Below, piece by piece: positions 1-10,634 of a stretch of DNA of 64,000 nucleotides (its first letter is position 1; every line of letters begins with the position of its first letter). The stretch is from Streptomyces luomodiensis (lineage in GTDB: Bacteria > Actinomycetota > Actinomycetes > Streptomycetales > Streptomycetaceae): positions 124,001-188,000 of the forward strand of contig NZ_CP117522.1 of NCBI RefSeq assembly GCF_031679605.1, written 5' to 3'. Both the position numbers and the translations under genes were made by a program. The notes under the pieces were generated by a model. That model worked only from the letters and a program-made list of their open reading frames with translations, had not been told where the DNA came from and searched no databases.

Positions 1-953
1 GTGTTCTCGAAGGCCAGCGCGTTCAGCTGGGTGCGGTCCATCGCGTAGTAGATCGCCTTGCGCACCGCCGGGTCGGTCTGCGGTCCCGAGCACCCGAGGT
101 CGGCGTTGGAGCAGGTGAACAGGGCGGCCTGGTTCATCGGCACGGTGACGGCCTGGTAGCCCGGGTAGTTCTTCGAGACGTTCTTGATGTCGGGGACGGG
201 GCCGGTCTGCCAGTCGATCTGGCCGGTCTTGAGGGCGTCGGCGCCGGACTGGTTGCCGGAGAGCGTGACGAAGCGGACCTTCTTCAGCGCGGGGGCGCCC
301 CCGTAGTAGTCCGGGTTCGCCTCCAGGGTGAACGCCTGCGGTTTGAACCCGGCCAGCTTGAAGGGCCCGGTACCCACCGGCTTCCTCATCACGTCCTCGG
401 ACGGCTTGGCGATCTTCGACCAGATGTGCTTCGGGACGATCCAGGACCTGCCGAGGACCTGCGGACCGTTGCTGAAGGACGGCTTGTCGAAGGTGATCTT
501 CACATGGGTGGGGTCGACGGCCGTGGCGGTGCCGGAGTACCCCGTGCTGTTCATGCCGGGGGTCTTGCGGATCATGTCGAGGGTGAAGACGACATCGTCC
601 GCGGTGAACTTCTGTCCGTCGCTCCACCTGGCGTCGGACCGAAGGGTGACCGAGAGCTCGGTGCCCTGCTTGTTCCAGGAGAAGGCCGTGCCCAGTCGCG
701 GCTCGGGCTTGTCCTTGCGCGCGATGTTGTAGAAGAACAACGGCTCGAAGATCGTGCCCGGACCGTCGATCGCGGTCGGCGAGTAGGGGTTGAAGTTGAT
801 CTGGTAGTCGCCGCTCTGGCTCGTGTAGGCAACCAGCGTGTCGGAGCCACCACCGCCGGCGCCACCGTCGGCGCTGCACCCCGTGAGGGCAAGGCTGAGG
901 GTCACGGCCCCCGCGATGCAGACACGACGCGACTCACTACGAATCCTGGACAT
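1..953 (-). CDS. ABC transporter family 5 solute-binding lipoprotein (3' part cut by window edge)
   Basis: This is the substrate-capturing lipoprotein of a peptide/nickel/oligosaccharide-type ABC importer, acting outside the membrane. The ATG at 953 opens a signal peptide ending in the lipobox LTGCS, followed by a Gly-rich linker. The segment around FNPYSPTAIDGPGTIFEPLF and the later ARWSDGQKFTADDVVFT are hallmarks of the SBP_bac_5 fold. About 317 residues are visible; the family usually has 520-600, so the rest and probably the permease genes lie beyond position 1. It is divergent from the ROK regulator and close to a mannanase, so an oligosaccharide ligand is plausible, but the family also carries peptides. 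The family call is secure; the ligand is inferred. Confidence 0.88.
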   Translation of the reverse strand, partial: MSRIRSESRRVCIAGAVTLSLALTGCSADGGAGGGGSDTLVAYTSQSGDYQINFNPYSPTAIDGPGTIFEPLFFYNIARKDKPEPRLGTAFSWNKQGTELSVTLRSDARWSDGQKFTADDVVFTLDMIRKTPGMNSTGYSGTATAVDPTHVKITFDKPSFSNGPQVLGRSWIVPKHIWSKIAKPSEDVMRKPVGTGPFKLAGFKPQAFTLEANPDYYGGAPALKKVRFVTLSGNQSGADALKTGQIDWQTGPVPDIKNVSKNYPGYQAVTVPMNQAALFTCSNADLGCSGPQTDPAVRKAIYYAMDRTQLNALAFEN

Positions 954-1044
954 ATCAGCCACTCTCCCGAGGCGGTCCTTGCCGGACGGCCGGGGCTCCC
1001 GGAGCCGCCTCGCGGAGGCCGGGAACCACGCACATGTGGCGAGA

Positions 1045-1073
1045 TTGTTAAGCTGACGAAGAAAGAAAGTCAA
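1045..1073 (-). promoter_or_regulatory. Sigma-70-like promoter for the solute-binding lipoprotein gene
   Basis: Read on the minus strand there is a -35 box TTGACT (1073-1068) and a -10 box TAACAA (1050-1045) separated by exactly 17 bases, about 90 bases upstream of the lipoprotein start. It lies in the 300-base gap between the divergent transporter and ROK genes, where control by the neighbouring regulator would be expected. Confidence 0.55.
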
Positions 1074-1272
1074 CACATCGGCGGGAACTTGAGATGCATT
1101 CAGGGGCCAACGACCTGGGCCGGGGACCGCGCCCATCACGGAATCCGCGCTCCTCGGGCAGCAGTACTGCCATCTCCCGCCCGTTGCTATGTTCGTCCTG
1201 TAAATAAACTGAGTCGATGCCGGAGTCTCCGGCCGAAGCGCGGCGCCTGCCTGGGCGCCGGGGAGGATGTCG

Positions 1273-2598
1273 ATGGGCGGGCCGGCAAGGGACATGCCGC
1301 ATGCGACCAGCAGGGCCGCAGTACTGGACGTCATCAGGGCGGCCGGAACCATCAGCCGTGTCCGGTTGATCCAGGCGACGGGTTTCACGGGCGCCACGAT
1401 CTCGACAGTGGTGCGTCGCCTGATCGACGACGGCCTGGTCACCGAGGTCGGCCGGTCCGAGTCCACCGGGGGCAAGCCGCGTACCCTGCTGGCGCTCAAC
1501 GAAAGCTCACGCTACGCGGTCGGCGTCCATCTCGACCACTCGGGCATCACCTACGCGCTCACCGACCTCGGTGGCTCGGTGGTGGCCCGGATGTCCAGGG
1601 CCGGGGCAGGCACCGACAATCCTCCCGTGGTGGTGGCCCGCATGGCCGACGAGGTGGACAAGCTCATCCAGGGGGTCGGCATCAGCCGGAACCTGGTCCT
1701 GGGCCTGGGTCTGGTGTCCCCCGGGCCGCTCACTCCAGCCAGCGGCATGCGCCTGACGCCCCCGACGATGCGGCACTGGGAGGAGTTCCCCCTCGACCAG
1801 GCACTGGCGAAGGCCACCGGTCTTCCGGTCATTCTGGAGAACGACGCCACCGCAGCGGCCCTCGGGGAACACTGGTCCGGCGTGGTACGGGGCACCCCGA
1901 GCTTCGCCGCCGTATACATGGGAACCGGCATCGGTGCCGGCCTCATGATCGACGGTGTCGTCTACCGTGGCCGGAGCGGCAACGCCGGCGAGATCGGCCA
2001 CATGTGCCTCGACGCGGACGGCCCCGACTGTTGGTGCGGCGCACGCGGGTGCACCGAAGCGCTCGCGGGTCCGGCCGCCGTGGTGACACAGGCGCGAGCC
2101 GACGTGCGCATCTCTCGTGCGGCTGGGCTGACCCAGGGGCCGGGCGGGCAGCGTCCCTCGGTGGCCGCCGACTTCGCGGCCGTGGCACGGGCAGCCCGAC
2201 TCGGGGATCGTGGTGCCCGGGAGTTGCTGGAGGGGTCCGCGCGCTGGCTCGCTCTCGCCACGCGAGCGCTCGCCAACGTCATGGACCTGGAGACGCTGGT
2301 GCTCACGGGCCCTGGCCTGGCTGTCGCCGGTTCGGTGTATCTGCCTGTCGTGCAGGCGGAGTTGGACCAGGCATTCTTCGCACGCGCTGCGCATCCGGTG
2401 GTTGCGCGCCTGTCGGACTCGGCCGCCACCGCTCCCGCCATCGGAGCGGCGACCATGGTGCTACGGGCCGAACTGGTGCCCCTGCGCCAGGGTGGCCTTC
2501 CCCTTTCAAGCGCTCTGGGGGAGCCGGAGCTCAAAGCCGCGGCCGACGCCGCAGCGGACGGCACCCGCTCGGTGACATCGCGCCGGGATTCGCTCTGA
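1273..2598 (+). CDS. ROK family transcriptional regulator
   Basis: This is a sugar-responsive repressor of the NagC/XylR (ROK) family: an N-terminal winged helix (about residues 8-65) followed by an actin-like sugar-binding domain. Visible motifs are the nucleotide/sugar loop MGTGIGAGL, the ROK signature GNAGEIGH and the zinc cluster CWCGARGC. The length (441 residues) is normal. The ATG at 1273 is preferred over 1267 because GGGGAGG at 1260-1266 leaves a 6-base spacer to 1273 but none to 1267. It lies between a solute-binding protein gene and a GH26 mannanase gene that has a perfect dyad upstream, so it probably represses both and is released by a mannan-derived sugar. The ligand is inferred. 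Confidence 0.9.
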   Translation: MGGPARDMPHATSRAAVLDVIRAAGTISRVRLIQATGFTGATISTVVRRLIDDGLVTEVGRSESTGGKPRTLLALNESSRYAVGVHLDHSGITYALTDLGGSVVARMSRAGAGTDNPPVVVARMADEVDKLIQGVGISRNLVLGLGLVSPGPLTPASGMRLTPPTMRHWEEFPLDQALAKATGLPVILENDATAAALGEHWSGVVRGTPSFAAVYMGTGIGAGLMIDGVVYRGRSGNAGEIGHMCLDADGPDCWCGARGCTEALAGPAAVVTQARADVRISRAAGLTQGPGGQRPSVAADFAAVARAARLGDRGARELLEGSARWLALATRALANVMDLETLVLTGPGLAVAGSVYLPVVQAELDQAFFARAAHPVVARLSDSAATAPAIGAATMVLRAELVPLRQGGLPLSSALGEPELKAAADAAADGTRSVTSRRDSL

Positions 2599-2721
2599 TC
2601 ACCACTTCGCGGAGTGCCGCCGACGTCGACCAGTAGGCCCAGCCCGGCCGAGGGCGACTGCCGTTTGCGGGGCCGTGAGCCGACGGCTGCACCCAAACGC
2701 TGGCACATCATCGGAAGCAGC

Positions 2722-2746
2722 TAACTTTGGCCGGTAGCCAAAGTTA
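2722..2746. promoter_or_regulatory. Perfect dyad, probable ROK operator
   Basis: The arms TAACTTTGGC (2722-2731) and GCCAAAGTTA (2737-2746) are exact reverse complements around a 5-base spacer. The dyad lies after the ROK gene and about 175 bases upstream of the mannanase start. A related half-site, CAACTTTCGG, follows near 2765. AT-rich arms of this kind are known for ROK repressor sites in actinomycetes; assignment to this ROK protein rests on proximity. Confidence 0.65.
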
Positions 2747-2919
2747 TTCCGTCGGCAGGCTTGTCAACTTTCGGACACGCTCTTAACGTCATGGACACAC
2801 CAGCGGGCTCCGGACAGTTGCGTTCAGTCACACCGAGTCTGCCGTCGTGTCCCCCGTCCTGCGCGCCGCGATGCCTGACGCAGGCCGTCTCATCCCTCCT
2901 CACACTCCAGGAGATGCTC

Positions 2920-3978
2920 ATGCCTCCAGCGAAGTTGACGCGCCGCGCGGCCCTCCGCGGGGCGACAGGCGCCCTCGTACTCGTCGGCTCTTCCGCTGTG
3001 GACACCATGACGGCGACCGCAGCACAGGCCACCCCCACCACCTCGCATCGCCGGCCGATGGCCAAGCGCGCCGCCCGTCCCGTCAACACGAGTGCCACCC
3101 GCGAGGCAGGCAACCTGCTGTCGTTCATCGCCGCCCAGTACGGGAACCACATCATTTCCGGTCAACAGGAGTCAACGTGGATTGACGGTCCCGACTACGA
3201 GATGAACTACATCCACGACAGGACCGGCACATACCCTGCCATCCGCGGCCTCGACATCTGCGACGCTCCTGGGTCCGCCGACCGGGCCATCGCCTGGTGG
3301 CGAGCCGGGGGGATCCCGATGTTCGGCTATCACATGGGGGCGCCCACCTGCCCGGACAACTACGAGGGCTCCCAGCAGACCGTGTCGATCGACAGGGTAC
3401 TCACCCCCGGGACGGCCGAGCACACCTCCTTCCTTGAACGGCTCGACAATGCGGCCGCGCAGTTGGGCACACTACAAGCAGCCAGAGTGGCCGCCATCTG
3501 GCGTCCCTTCCACGAGGCCGGCGGGACCTGGTTCTGGTGGAGCAAGGAGGGCGGAGCCCAGTACCAGCGGCTGTGGCGGTTCACGTTCGACTACCTCACC
3601 ACCACCAAGGGGCTGAACAACCTGGTCTGGCTGTTCGGCTTCAACGGCACACCGGCCGCCTCCGCCTCCTTCTACCCCGGCAAGCAGTACGTCGACATCG
3701 CCGGCGCCGACACCTATGCCGGCGATGGCGACTACGACCCGCAGAAAGCGATGTACGACGCAACGACAGCAGTGGTCGGCTCGGCTGTTCCCGTCGCTCT
3801 GCACGAGAACGGCCCCATCCCCGACCCGAACCTGCTTGGGCAGGCGGGAGCCCACTGGGTCCTGTTCAACACCTGGAACGTCGAGCACCTGACGGTGAGC
3901 AACTCGGTGGAGCATCTGGTCAACGTCTACCAGCACCACTACGTCATCACCCGCGATGAGGTACCGAACCTGCGCTGA
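2920..3978 (+). CDS. Secreted GH26 beta-mannanase (Tat signal)
   Basis: Predicted endo-1,4-beta-mannanase of glycoside hydrolase family 26, exported by the Tat pathway. The ATG at 2920 gives a leader with LTRRAALRG, a hydrophobic stretch and an AQA cleavage region; CAGGAG at 2908-2913 is 6 bases upstream, so longer in-frame starts are unlikely. GH26 motifs include HIISGQQES near the N-terminus, the acid/base region WRPFHEAGGTWFWW (Glu about 199) and the nucleophile region ALHENGP (Glu about 296). The 352-residue product is a lone catalytic domain without a carbohydrate-binding module. It is probably controlled by the upstream dyad, and it is followed by the broken kinase and isomerase genes of the same sugar route. 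Confidence 0.9.
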   Translation: MPPAKLTRRAALRGATGALVLVGSSAVDTMTATAAQATPTTSHRRPMAKRAARPVNTSATREAGNLLSFIAAQYGNHIISGQQESTWIDGPDYEMNYIHDRTGTYPAIRGLDICDAPGSADRAIAWWRAGGIPMFGYHMGAPTCPDNYEGSQQTVSIDRVLTPGTAEHTSFLERLDNAAAQLGTLQAARVAAIWRPFHEAGGTWFWWSKEGGAQYQRLWRFTFDYLTTTKGLNNLVWLFGFNGTPAASASFYPGKQYVDIAGADTYAGDGDYDPQKAMYDATTAVVGSAVPVALHENGPIPDPNLLGQAGAHWVLFNTWNVEHLTVSNSVEHLVNVYQHHYVITRDEVPNLR

Positions 3979-4018
3979 TCACTGGGCCAGGCTCCGCCGC
4001 CGCAGAGGATCCGTGTCC

Positions 4019-4693
4019 TGCCTGGGTATCGGGAGCGCCGGTCCTGTGGACACCGTCGCCGGTCGCCGGCACCGTCAGCCCCGTCAACATCCCCGCGTGG
4101 CGCGGTTTTCCCCTGGTCGCCGAGATCGCGTCCTATCCGGGTATGCCGGCCGGGACCCAACCCGTGCTGATCGGTGACGCCGTCGCCATGACGGCGGCCG
4201 AACACTGGAAGGGCGCTGCGCGCGGCGTCGCGAACGCCCTGTGCATGGTGGTGTCCACAGGCGTAGGAGGCGGTCTTGTCCTCGATGGACGCCTGCATTC
4301 GGGAATCACCGGCAACGCTGGTCACATAGGCCATATCAGCGTGGATCTCGACGGTGAGTACTGCCCCTGCGGCTCCCGAGGCTGTGTGGAACTGCTGGCC
4401 AGTGGCTCCGCCGGCGTGCCCTGGCAGCGGGGTGGCTGCCACCATCAGGCAGCGAACCGACGGCGGCGTCCGTCGCGGCCTCCGCGCGCGGAGGAGACGA
4501 CATCGCCCTCGCCGTGTTCGACCGGGCGACGCAGGCGCTGGCCGCCGGCATAGCCGCCACCGTCTCCCTCGTGGAACTCGACCTGGTGGTCATCGGCGGC
4601 GGTGTCGCGCAGGCCGGGGACCTGCTCTTCACCCCGCTGCGCCGCCATTTTCTGCGGCGGGATGCGCCAAGGAGGCCGAGGGCATACCTCTGA
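4019..4693 (+). pseudogene. Broken ROK sugar kinase (glucokinase-like) remnant
   Basis: Three successive frames together encode a ROK kinase body: GIGSAGPVD, then IPAWRGFPLV and VSTGVGGGLVLDG with the zinc motif CPCGSRGCVE, then LDLVVIGGGVAQ ending at TGA 4691-4693. Frameshifts lie near 4060 and 4410, and the N-terminal phosphate-binding part is missing. In a mannan pathway it would have phosphorylated mannose or glucose. It starts 40 bases after the mannanase stop, consistent with a former operon. It cannot make a functional enzyme as written. Confidence 0.75.
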
Positions 4694-5225
4694 GTGCGCC
4701 CCACCGCTCCTACAAGGATGACCAGCACAAGCCGGAGTTGATCGTCGCTCTCACTCCCTTCCAGGGGCTGTGCGGCTTTCGCAGTCCGCGGGAGAGCGCC
4801 GTCCTCCTGGAAGGACTCGAAGTCACCGCGCTCGACGAACACGTCGCCACGCTGCGCGAGGCTCCCGAGGCGGAGGCACTGCGCCATTGCGTCGCCGCGT
4901 TTCTCGACGCAGCCCCCTGGACGCCGGAGTCCGTCGCCATGTCCCTGGCGCGGCACGCCGCCGAGGACGGTCCCCGCGCCGAGTCGTACTCCGTGTACGC
5001 CGAGATCGCCCGCATGCGCCCGGGTGATCCGGGCCTCCTTGTCGCCCTGCTGCTCAACATCGTGCGGCTGAGCCCGGGACAAGGGCTCTTCCTCGGATCC
5101 GGGGTTCCCCATGCCTACCTCAGGGGACTGGGTGTCGAGGTCATGGCGAGCTTCGACAACGTGCTGCGCTGTGGTCTCACCGCCAAGCACATCGATGTCC
5201 CCGAACTGCTGCGCATCGTCCGGCG
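4660..5225 (+). pseudogene. manA: Mannose-6-phosphate isomerase fragment
   Basis: An open stretch encodes the central part of a type I phosphomannose isomerase: KEAEGIPLSAPHRSYKDD, HKPELIVALTPFQGLCGFR, then the cupin segment GQGLFLGSGVPHAYLRG and VLRCGLTAKHIDVPELL. Known enzymes are about 390 residues with zinc ligands in the His-Lys-Pro-Glu region and an earlier QxH motif. That N-terminal third and the C-terminus are absent. The first bases overlap the end of the kinase remnant in another frame, marking a deletion junction. It would have converted mannose-6-phosphate to fructose-6-phosphate. Confidence 0.78.
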
Positions 5226-5365
5226 GCCTTTCAGGTCGTGCATGGTGCTCCCTCAGCGAATCGGCCGGTCCGGAAAGGACCGGGCATGGCCGTATGGCGT
5301 TCTGCCGGTACGGGTTCGGAAGGGGCCCGGTCCCGACAGAGCGGGCGGCGTGCCGTTGTCCCAGA

Positions 5366-6967
<1,602 letters not shown>

Positions 6968-7054
6968 TGAAAACTCTCCATGGCTTCCTGAAGGCAGACC
7001 TGTCCCCTTGGGCGAGGGTGGGTCGCTAGGAAACACGCGGAGTCGACATGCGGG

Positions 7055-7345
7055 TCATGCTAGCGACCTACCGACGAGACATGCCAGCCGTTTGTTGGTG
7101 CGCACGGTGCGCGCGGGGCCGTGCGGCTCAGCCCACAGCGGTACTTCCCCTCGCGGGGCGGTGCGCGAGGCACCCACCGCCGCGGCGGCGCAGACGGTCG
7201 CGGCCACCAGGCCGAGCATTCCCATTTCGGCGCCGAACCCCAGGTGCCCGGACGCGGTGGCGCCGACGAGCCCCCCCCCCGGCCCCACTCGCGCCCAGGC
7301 CGGCCACTGTCACGTCGCTGATCTGCAGCGCCGCGCCGACGGTTC
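7055..7345 (-). pseudogene. C-terminal fragment of an MFS-type permease
   Basis: Two frames joined at a run of ten C (about 7271-7280) give TVGAALQISDVTVAGLGASG followed by GHLGFGAEMGMLGLVAATV, which resembles the last two or three helices of a drug:H+ antiporter and ends at 7055. The frame breaks exactly at the homopolymer, and the rest of the gene is replaced by transposon debris. Nothing functional is expected. Confidence 0.5.
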
Positions 7346-7468
7346 GCGAGGCCGGGCGGGCCTGCGAGCGCTGGTTCACCGGGCGCCGTCTGGCGCATCC
7401 GGCCCCGGACCCCGGCTCGGAACCAGGCCGGGAACCGGCGGTACGCGGTGTACAGGCCGGTCCGGTGC

Positions 7469-8064
7469 TCAATCGCCGCCGGTGACCCAAAGCGAGCTGA
7501 AGCCGTGGAAGCCCAGGTTGTTGTTCCAGTCGGTCGCCTGCGGCGGCACCCGCAGAGCCGGCCACCTGCGTACAGGGTGCTCAGAGCGTACGGCCTTGCC
7601 GCCTGTGGCCCGAGGACCGGGAACGGTCGCCGCGTTGAGGTTGAAGCGGGTGTCCATGTCAAGCTCACCTCGCCGTACAGCCGGACGTGCGACCAGAAAA
7701 GCGGGACCAAGCCGCCCTGGTCGGCGGGCGTGAGGAGGTCCGCCCACTCTGGCTCGCCGAGGGAATCCTGGAGCATCAGGGTGTTCACATACACCAGGGC
7801 CAATTGCAGAATCAGCAGGCACAGCACGAACATCTCTTGCTCGTCGCGCCGGTTCACCTGTATCTGCCGGGCGACGAACTCCACCGCCTCGCCCGGCAAC
7901 TCGAACCGGCCCCGGGGAAACCGGCCGTACTGCGTGTAGAACTTCAGCAACACGGCGAAGCCCAGTCGCGTCGCACCGCGCTTGCCGGACACGAGACCTT
8001 GCTCGTCTTTCAACAGCGTCCAGTGCTCGACCAGGTCGTCCCCGTCCAAAGGGGTACGGGCCAC
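7469..8064 (-). pseudogene. Tn3-family transposase remnant, N- and C-terminal ends fused
   Basis: A GTG at 8064 starts the DUF4158 N-terminal region of a Tn3-family transposase (TPLDGDDLVEHWTLLKDEQ, GKRGATRLGFAVLLKFYTQ, RFELPGEAVEFVARQIQV). After eight residues it passes in frame into the extreme C-terminus (LLILQLALVYVNTLMLQD, LGEPEWADLLTPAD, LFWSHVRLYGEV). About 800 residues including the whole DDE core are missing. A frameshift near 7655 moves the tail (MDTRFNLNAATVPGPR) to another frame. This is a deletion derivative, not an active transposase. Confidence 0.75.
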
Positions 8065-8169
8065 GGTCGTAGATCGTCCTCTTGGAGCTTCACCCCGCAC
8101 AGCTGTACGACCCGGACTCACCCGCACGGGTGACATCCCCGCGAGATCACCGCCGTTTGCGGCGGCTGG

Positions 8170-8626
8170 TGACAGCGTTCTTACCGGCACCCCGATCTCC
8201 GCTCGGCGAGCGCGCCGAAGGTAGATCACGTTGCCGCAGTTCTCGCACTCCCCGCTGATGTCCAGGCGGATCCCGTCGTCGCCCTGCCGGTCCGAGCAGG
8301 CTGGCCGCCGCGCCAGGTCCCGCCGGATCAACCGCCCGTATGGCGGTCGACCAGGGCCTCGCCGCCGGTCTCCTCCAGCGGTCGGTGAGCCTGCCGGCCA
8401 GCAGCCTCGGCGCGGCTTCTGGTCGCATCGCAGGGGTTCTTCAGCCGCCCCAGCTCGACCGACGAGGCCTCTCGGCTTGGTCCTGCTGCCAGCCGTTCAG
8501 CCGTGCCCGCAGCCAGGCCACGGGCGACAGGACCGCTCGCAGATCGAGATCCTCCGGGAGCCCCACCGGCTCGTCTCCGCCTGCGGAGAGCGCAGAAGCT
8601 TCCCGGTCTTCCAGCTCCCGCGGCAC
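8170..8626 (-). pseudogene. Unrecognised remnant with a CxxC pair
   Basis: Read across three frames the minus strand gives LPEDLDLRAVLSPVAWLRA, then RLKNPCDATRSRAEAAGR and HRPLEETGGEALVDRHTGG, then LIRRDLARRPACSDR and ECENCGNVIYLRRARR. The CxxC pair suggests a small zinc ribbon at the end of an alpha-helical protein, perhaps from a plasmid or integrative element. I do not recognise the family. At least two frameshifts break it, and it abuts the Tn3 remnant. Confidence 0.35.
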
Positions 8627-8714
8627 GGCTCACCTCCGCCTGAGCGGAGGCAATTGATCAAGGGCCGCCCGGGCCGGATGGTGCTCTCCGTCGAAGTGAT
8701 CGGTGGGGCCTCTC

Positions 8715-8844
8715 CGCGCGAGCGTGCCGCGACGCACACCTCGCGGGTCGAGAACTCTCCATTGGCCGATGCCGCCAGAAGATCGGCAGCTGCGTCGATG
8801 ATCAGCGCGCGGGTTCGCTGAGCCGATGAAGCCTCCTTCGTCAT
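8715..8844 (-). pseudogene. N-terminal stub of a TetR-family regulator
   Basis: From the ATG at 8844 the product begins MTKEASSAQRTRALIIDAAA and reaches STREVCVAA, the first helix and start of the HTH of a TetR protein. It then runs into unrelated sequence before the recognition helix. About 43 of the usual 190-210 residues remain, so it is a truncated fragment left by a rearrangement. Confidence 0.55.
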
Positions 8845-8970
8845 ATAGCGGTGATACACAAAAGCACTCCTGGGCCCGAAATAAAGCTCATCGACGCTAT
8901 ACGAGGTCGAGAGTCCGTTCCCCCCATCGTCACGCTGCCCCCTGAGGCCATCGCGCTTCCCGCCAGGTGG

Positions 8971-9764
8971 TCAGGCCGGATCAGCAGCATCCTTGTCACG
9001 CAAAGGCCGCAGCCCGCCGGGCAGGCCGGGAAGCTGGAAGGAGTACCGGCCGAGCACGCTGATGTGGTGGCGGACGAACGGCGAGAACCGGACGACGTCC
9101 TCGTTGCGGATCTCCAAGCCGTCCTGACCGGAGCTGGGTCAGGGCGGCGTCCACGTACCAGGTGTCGAACAGCACGAAGGCGTTGAGGACCAAGCCCAGC
9201 ACCCCGATCCGGTCCTCCATGCCGTCCTCGTAGCGCTGGCAGAGCTGCCCCGAGCGGCCGTGGAAGATCTTCCGCGCGAGCGCGTGGCGGCCTTCCTGGA
9301 GGTTGGCCTGCACCTTGATCTGGCGGCGGTAGCCGGGCACGTCCGCCAGGCGCAGGACGTGCAGGGCCTTCGCGATCCGCCCGTAGTGCGCGATCGCATC
9401 CCCCAGCCGGGTGGGCCGACCGTCGCGGGAGAGCATCCGGATGACATCGCAGGCGCGGACGGCCCGGTGTGGATGGAGCCGATGATCCGCAGGATGTCCT
9501 CCCAGTGCCGCTCGATCCGGGCGAGGCCGATCCGGCGTCGGAGGCGGTGTCGGTGACGATCACCTCCGGGCAGCGGCCGCCGTCGCGATTGCAGAGGACG
9601 TCCAGCACATACAGAGAGTCACGCCGGGTTCCGGCCACCACCTCCCCGCCCAGACCTGCCACCTGGTCGTCGATCATGCTGAGCCAGGTCACCCAGCCCC
9701 GGCACCCGAAGTAACGCGGGCTCAGCCGCGCACACACCGACGGCACGAGCACAACGAACCCCAC
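8971..9764 (-). pseudogene. Second Tn3-family transposase remnant (core to C-terminus)
   Basis: Frame one carries GWVTWLSMIDDQVAGLG and GTRRDSLYVLDVLC followed by EVIVTDTAS, part of the DDE catalytic core. Frame two continues with RLGDAIAHYGRIAKALHVL, the nested GYRRQIKVQANLQEGRHALA and NAFVLFDTWYVDAAL, then a further shift gives HHISVLGRYSFQLPGL to the stop at 8971. The whole N-terminal half is absent and at least two frameshifts occur. Because it has its own C-terminus, it is a different element from the remnant at 7.5-8.1 kb. Confidence 0.75.
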
Positions 9765-9783
9765 CCCGTCAACGGAAGCGACC

Positions 9784-9809
9784 AGGGCCTGTGTGATGTC
9801 GTGATCAGT
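9784..9809. repeat. 26-base direct repeat, copy 1 (IS5-type end)
   Basis: The 26 bases beginning AGGGCCTGTGTG and ending GTGATCAGT recur exactly and in the same orientation at 10635-10660. This copy includes the transposase stop codon (9807-9805), so it is the terminal region of the IS5-like element whose fragment follows. Confidence 0.8.
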
Positions 9810-10020
9810 CAGTGGTCTTCAGGAGGTCGTCGATCCAGATCATTGCGGCTCGGAGGTGGAGGCCGGCGAGGTAGCTTTCGGGTGACTTGTCGTAGCGTGT
9901 GGCGATCCCTCGCCAGGCCTTCAGCTTGTTGATCAGCCGCTCGACGGTGTTCCGCTCCTTGTAGAGACCGGCATCGTGGCTGACGGGCCGGCCGCCTCCG
10001 GAGCCCTTGTTCTTCCGGGG
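9805..10020 (-). pseudogene. IS5-family transposase C-terminal fragment
   Basis: The minus strand encodes GSGGGRPVSHDAGLYKERNT, VERLINKLKAWRGIATRYDK and YLAGLHLRAAMIWIDDLLK, the last 70 residues of an IS5-group (IS427-like) DDE transposase including the catalytic Glu region. Upstream codons are lost at about 10020, where sequence leading to a small membrane-protein gene begins. It is inactive. Confidence 0.75.
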
Positions 10021-10112
10021 AACTGCTCAAGCCCAGGTCCTTGTCTATGTTGGTGCGTGGCCACAGGCGCGCCCCTGGTTGCAGAGGCCGCCGCATCTCA
10101 ACGGGGGACGGG

Positions 10113-10535
10113 ATGAGCGAGTCGAGCAACGAGACCGAGGGCACAGGCATCTTGATCGCGCTTGGCATGACGGCCGGCCTGTCCTTGGTCTGGGCCTATG
10201 TCATCAAGGACCAGGCAGAGCTGATGACTTGGGGCTCCTTGGTGATGGCCGGAGTCACCGGCCTCATCGCCGGAAACTACAGCAACCACAGCCAGTCGGT
10301 CGCCGTCACCTGTGCCTTGGCCACCCCGCTCGGCACCTACCTGGGCACGCTCCTCGGCCTCTGTCTGATCGCCGTCGCTCGGTACGGAGGTGACTTCAGC
10401 GACGCCTGGCACGTCTTCACCAGCGACACCAGCGAGGCGGCGCGCCTGTTCAAAACGGAGGCCCAGGACCGCGACTGGCTCTTCCTGTTCCTGTCGGCGC
10501 CGGTGGGGTACGGAGCGGCGATGCTGGAGGATTGA
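10113..10535 (+). CDS. Small four-helix membrane protein, unknown function
   Basis: The ATG at 10113 follows a purine-rich GGGGGACGGG and gives a 140-residue protein. After a short acidic N-terminus it has hydrophobic segments at about residues 14-34 (ILIALGMTAGLSLVWAYVI), 43-60, 67-92 (including GTYLGTLLGLCLIAV) and near the C-terminus (DWLFLFLSAPVGYGAAM). I recognise no family. It lies between two identical IS5-type ends, so it may have moved with or survived between IS copies. The intact frame, ribosome site and coherent hydrophobic pattern support a real gene. Confidence 0.6.
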   Translation: MSESSNETEGTGILIALGMTAGLSLVWAYVIKDQAELMTWGSLVMAGVTGLIAGNYSNHSQSVAVTCALATPLGTYLGTLLGLCLIAVARYGGDFSDAWHVFTSDTSEAARLFKTEAQDRDWLFLFLSAPVGYGAAMLED

Positions 10536-10634
10536 CCTGGGACGGGTCCACGCGGCGGCCGCGGGGACCCGTCCCACCCGTCCCTCCTCCGCGCTCGCCT
10601 CGAGGACCCCTGGCGCCCCACAAGGCCACGCTTT

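Noticed and set aside
426..2636. Very long open frame (736 codons) across the binding protein and ROK genes
   Set aside because: It is Arg/Gly-rich with no motifs and is out of frame with two well-supported genes; typical GC-rich shadow.
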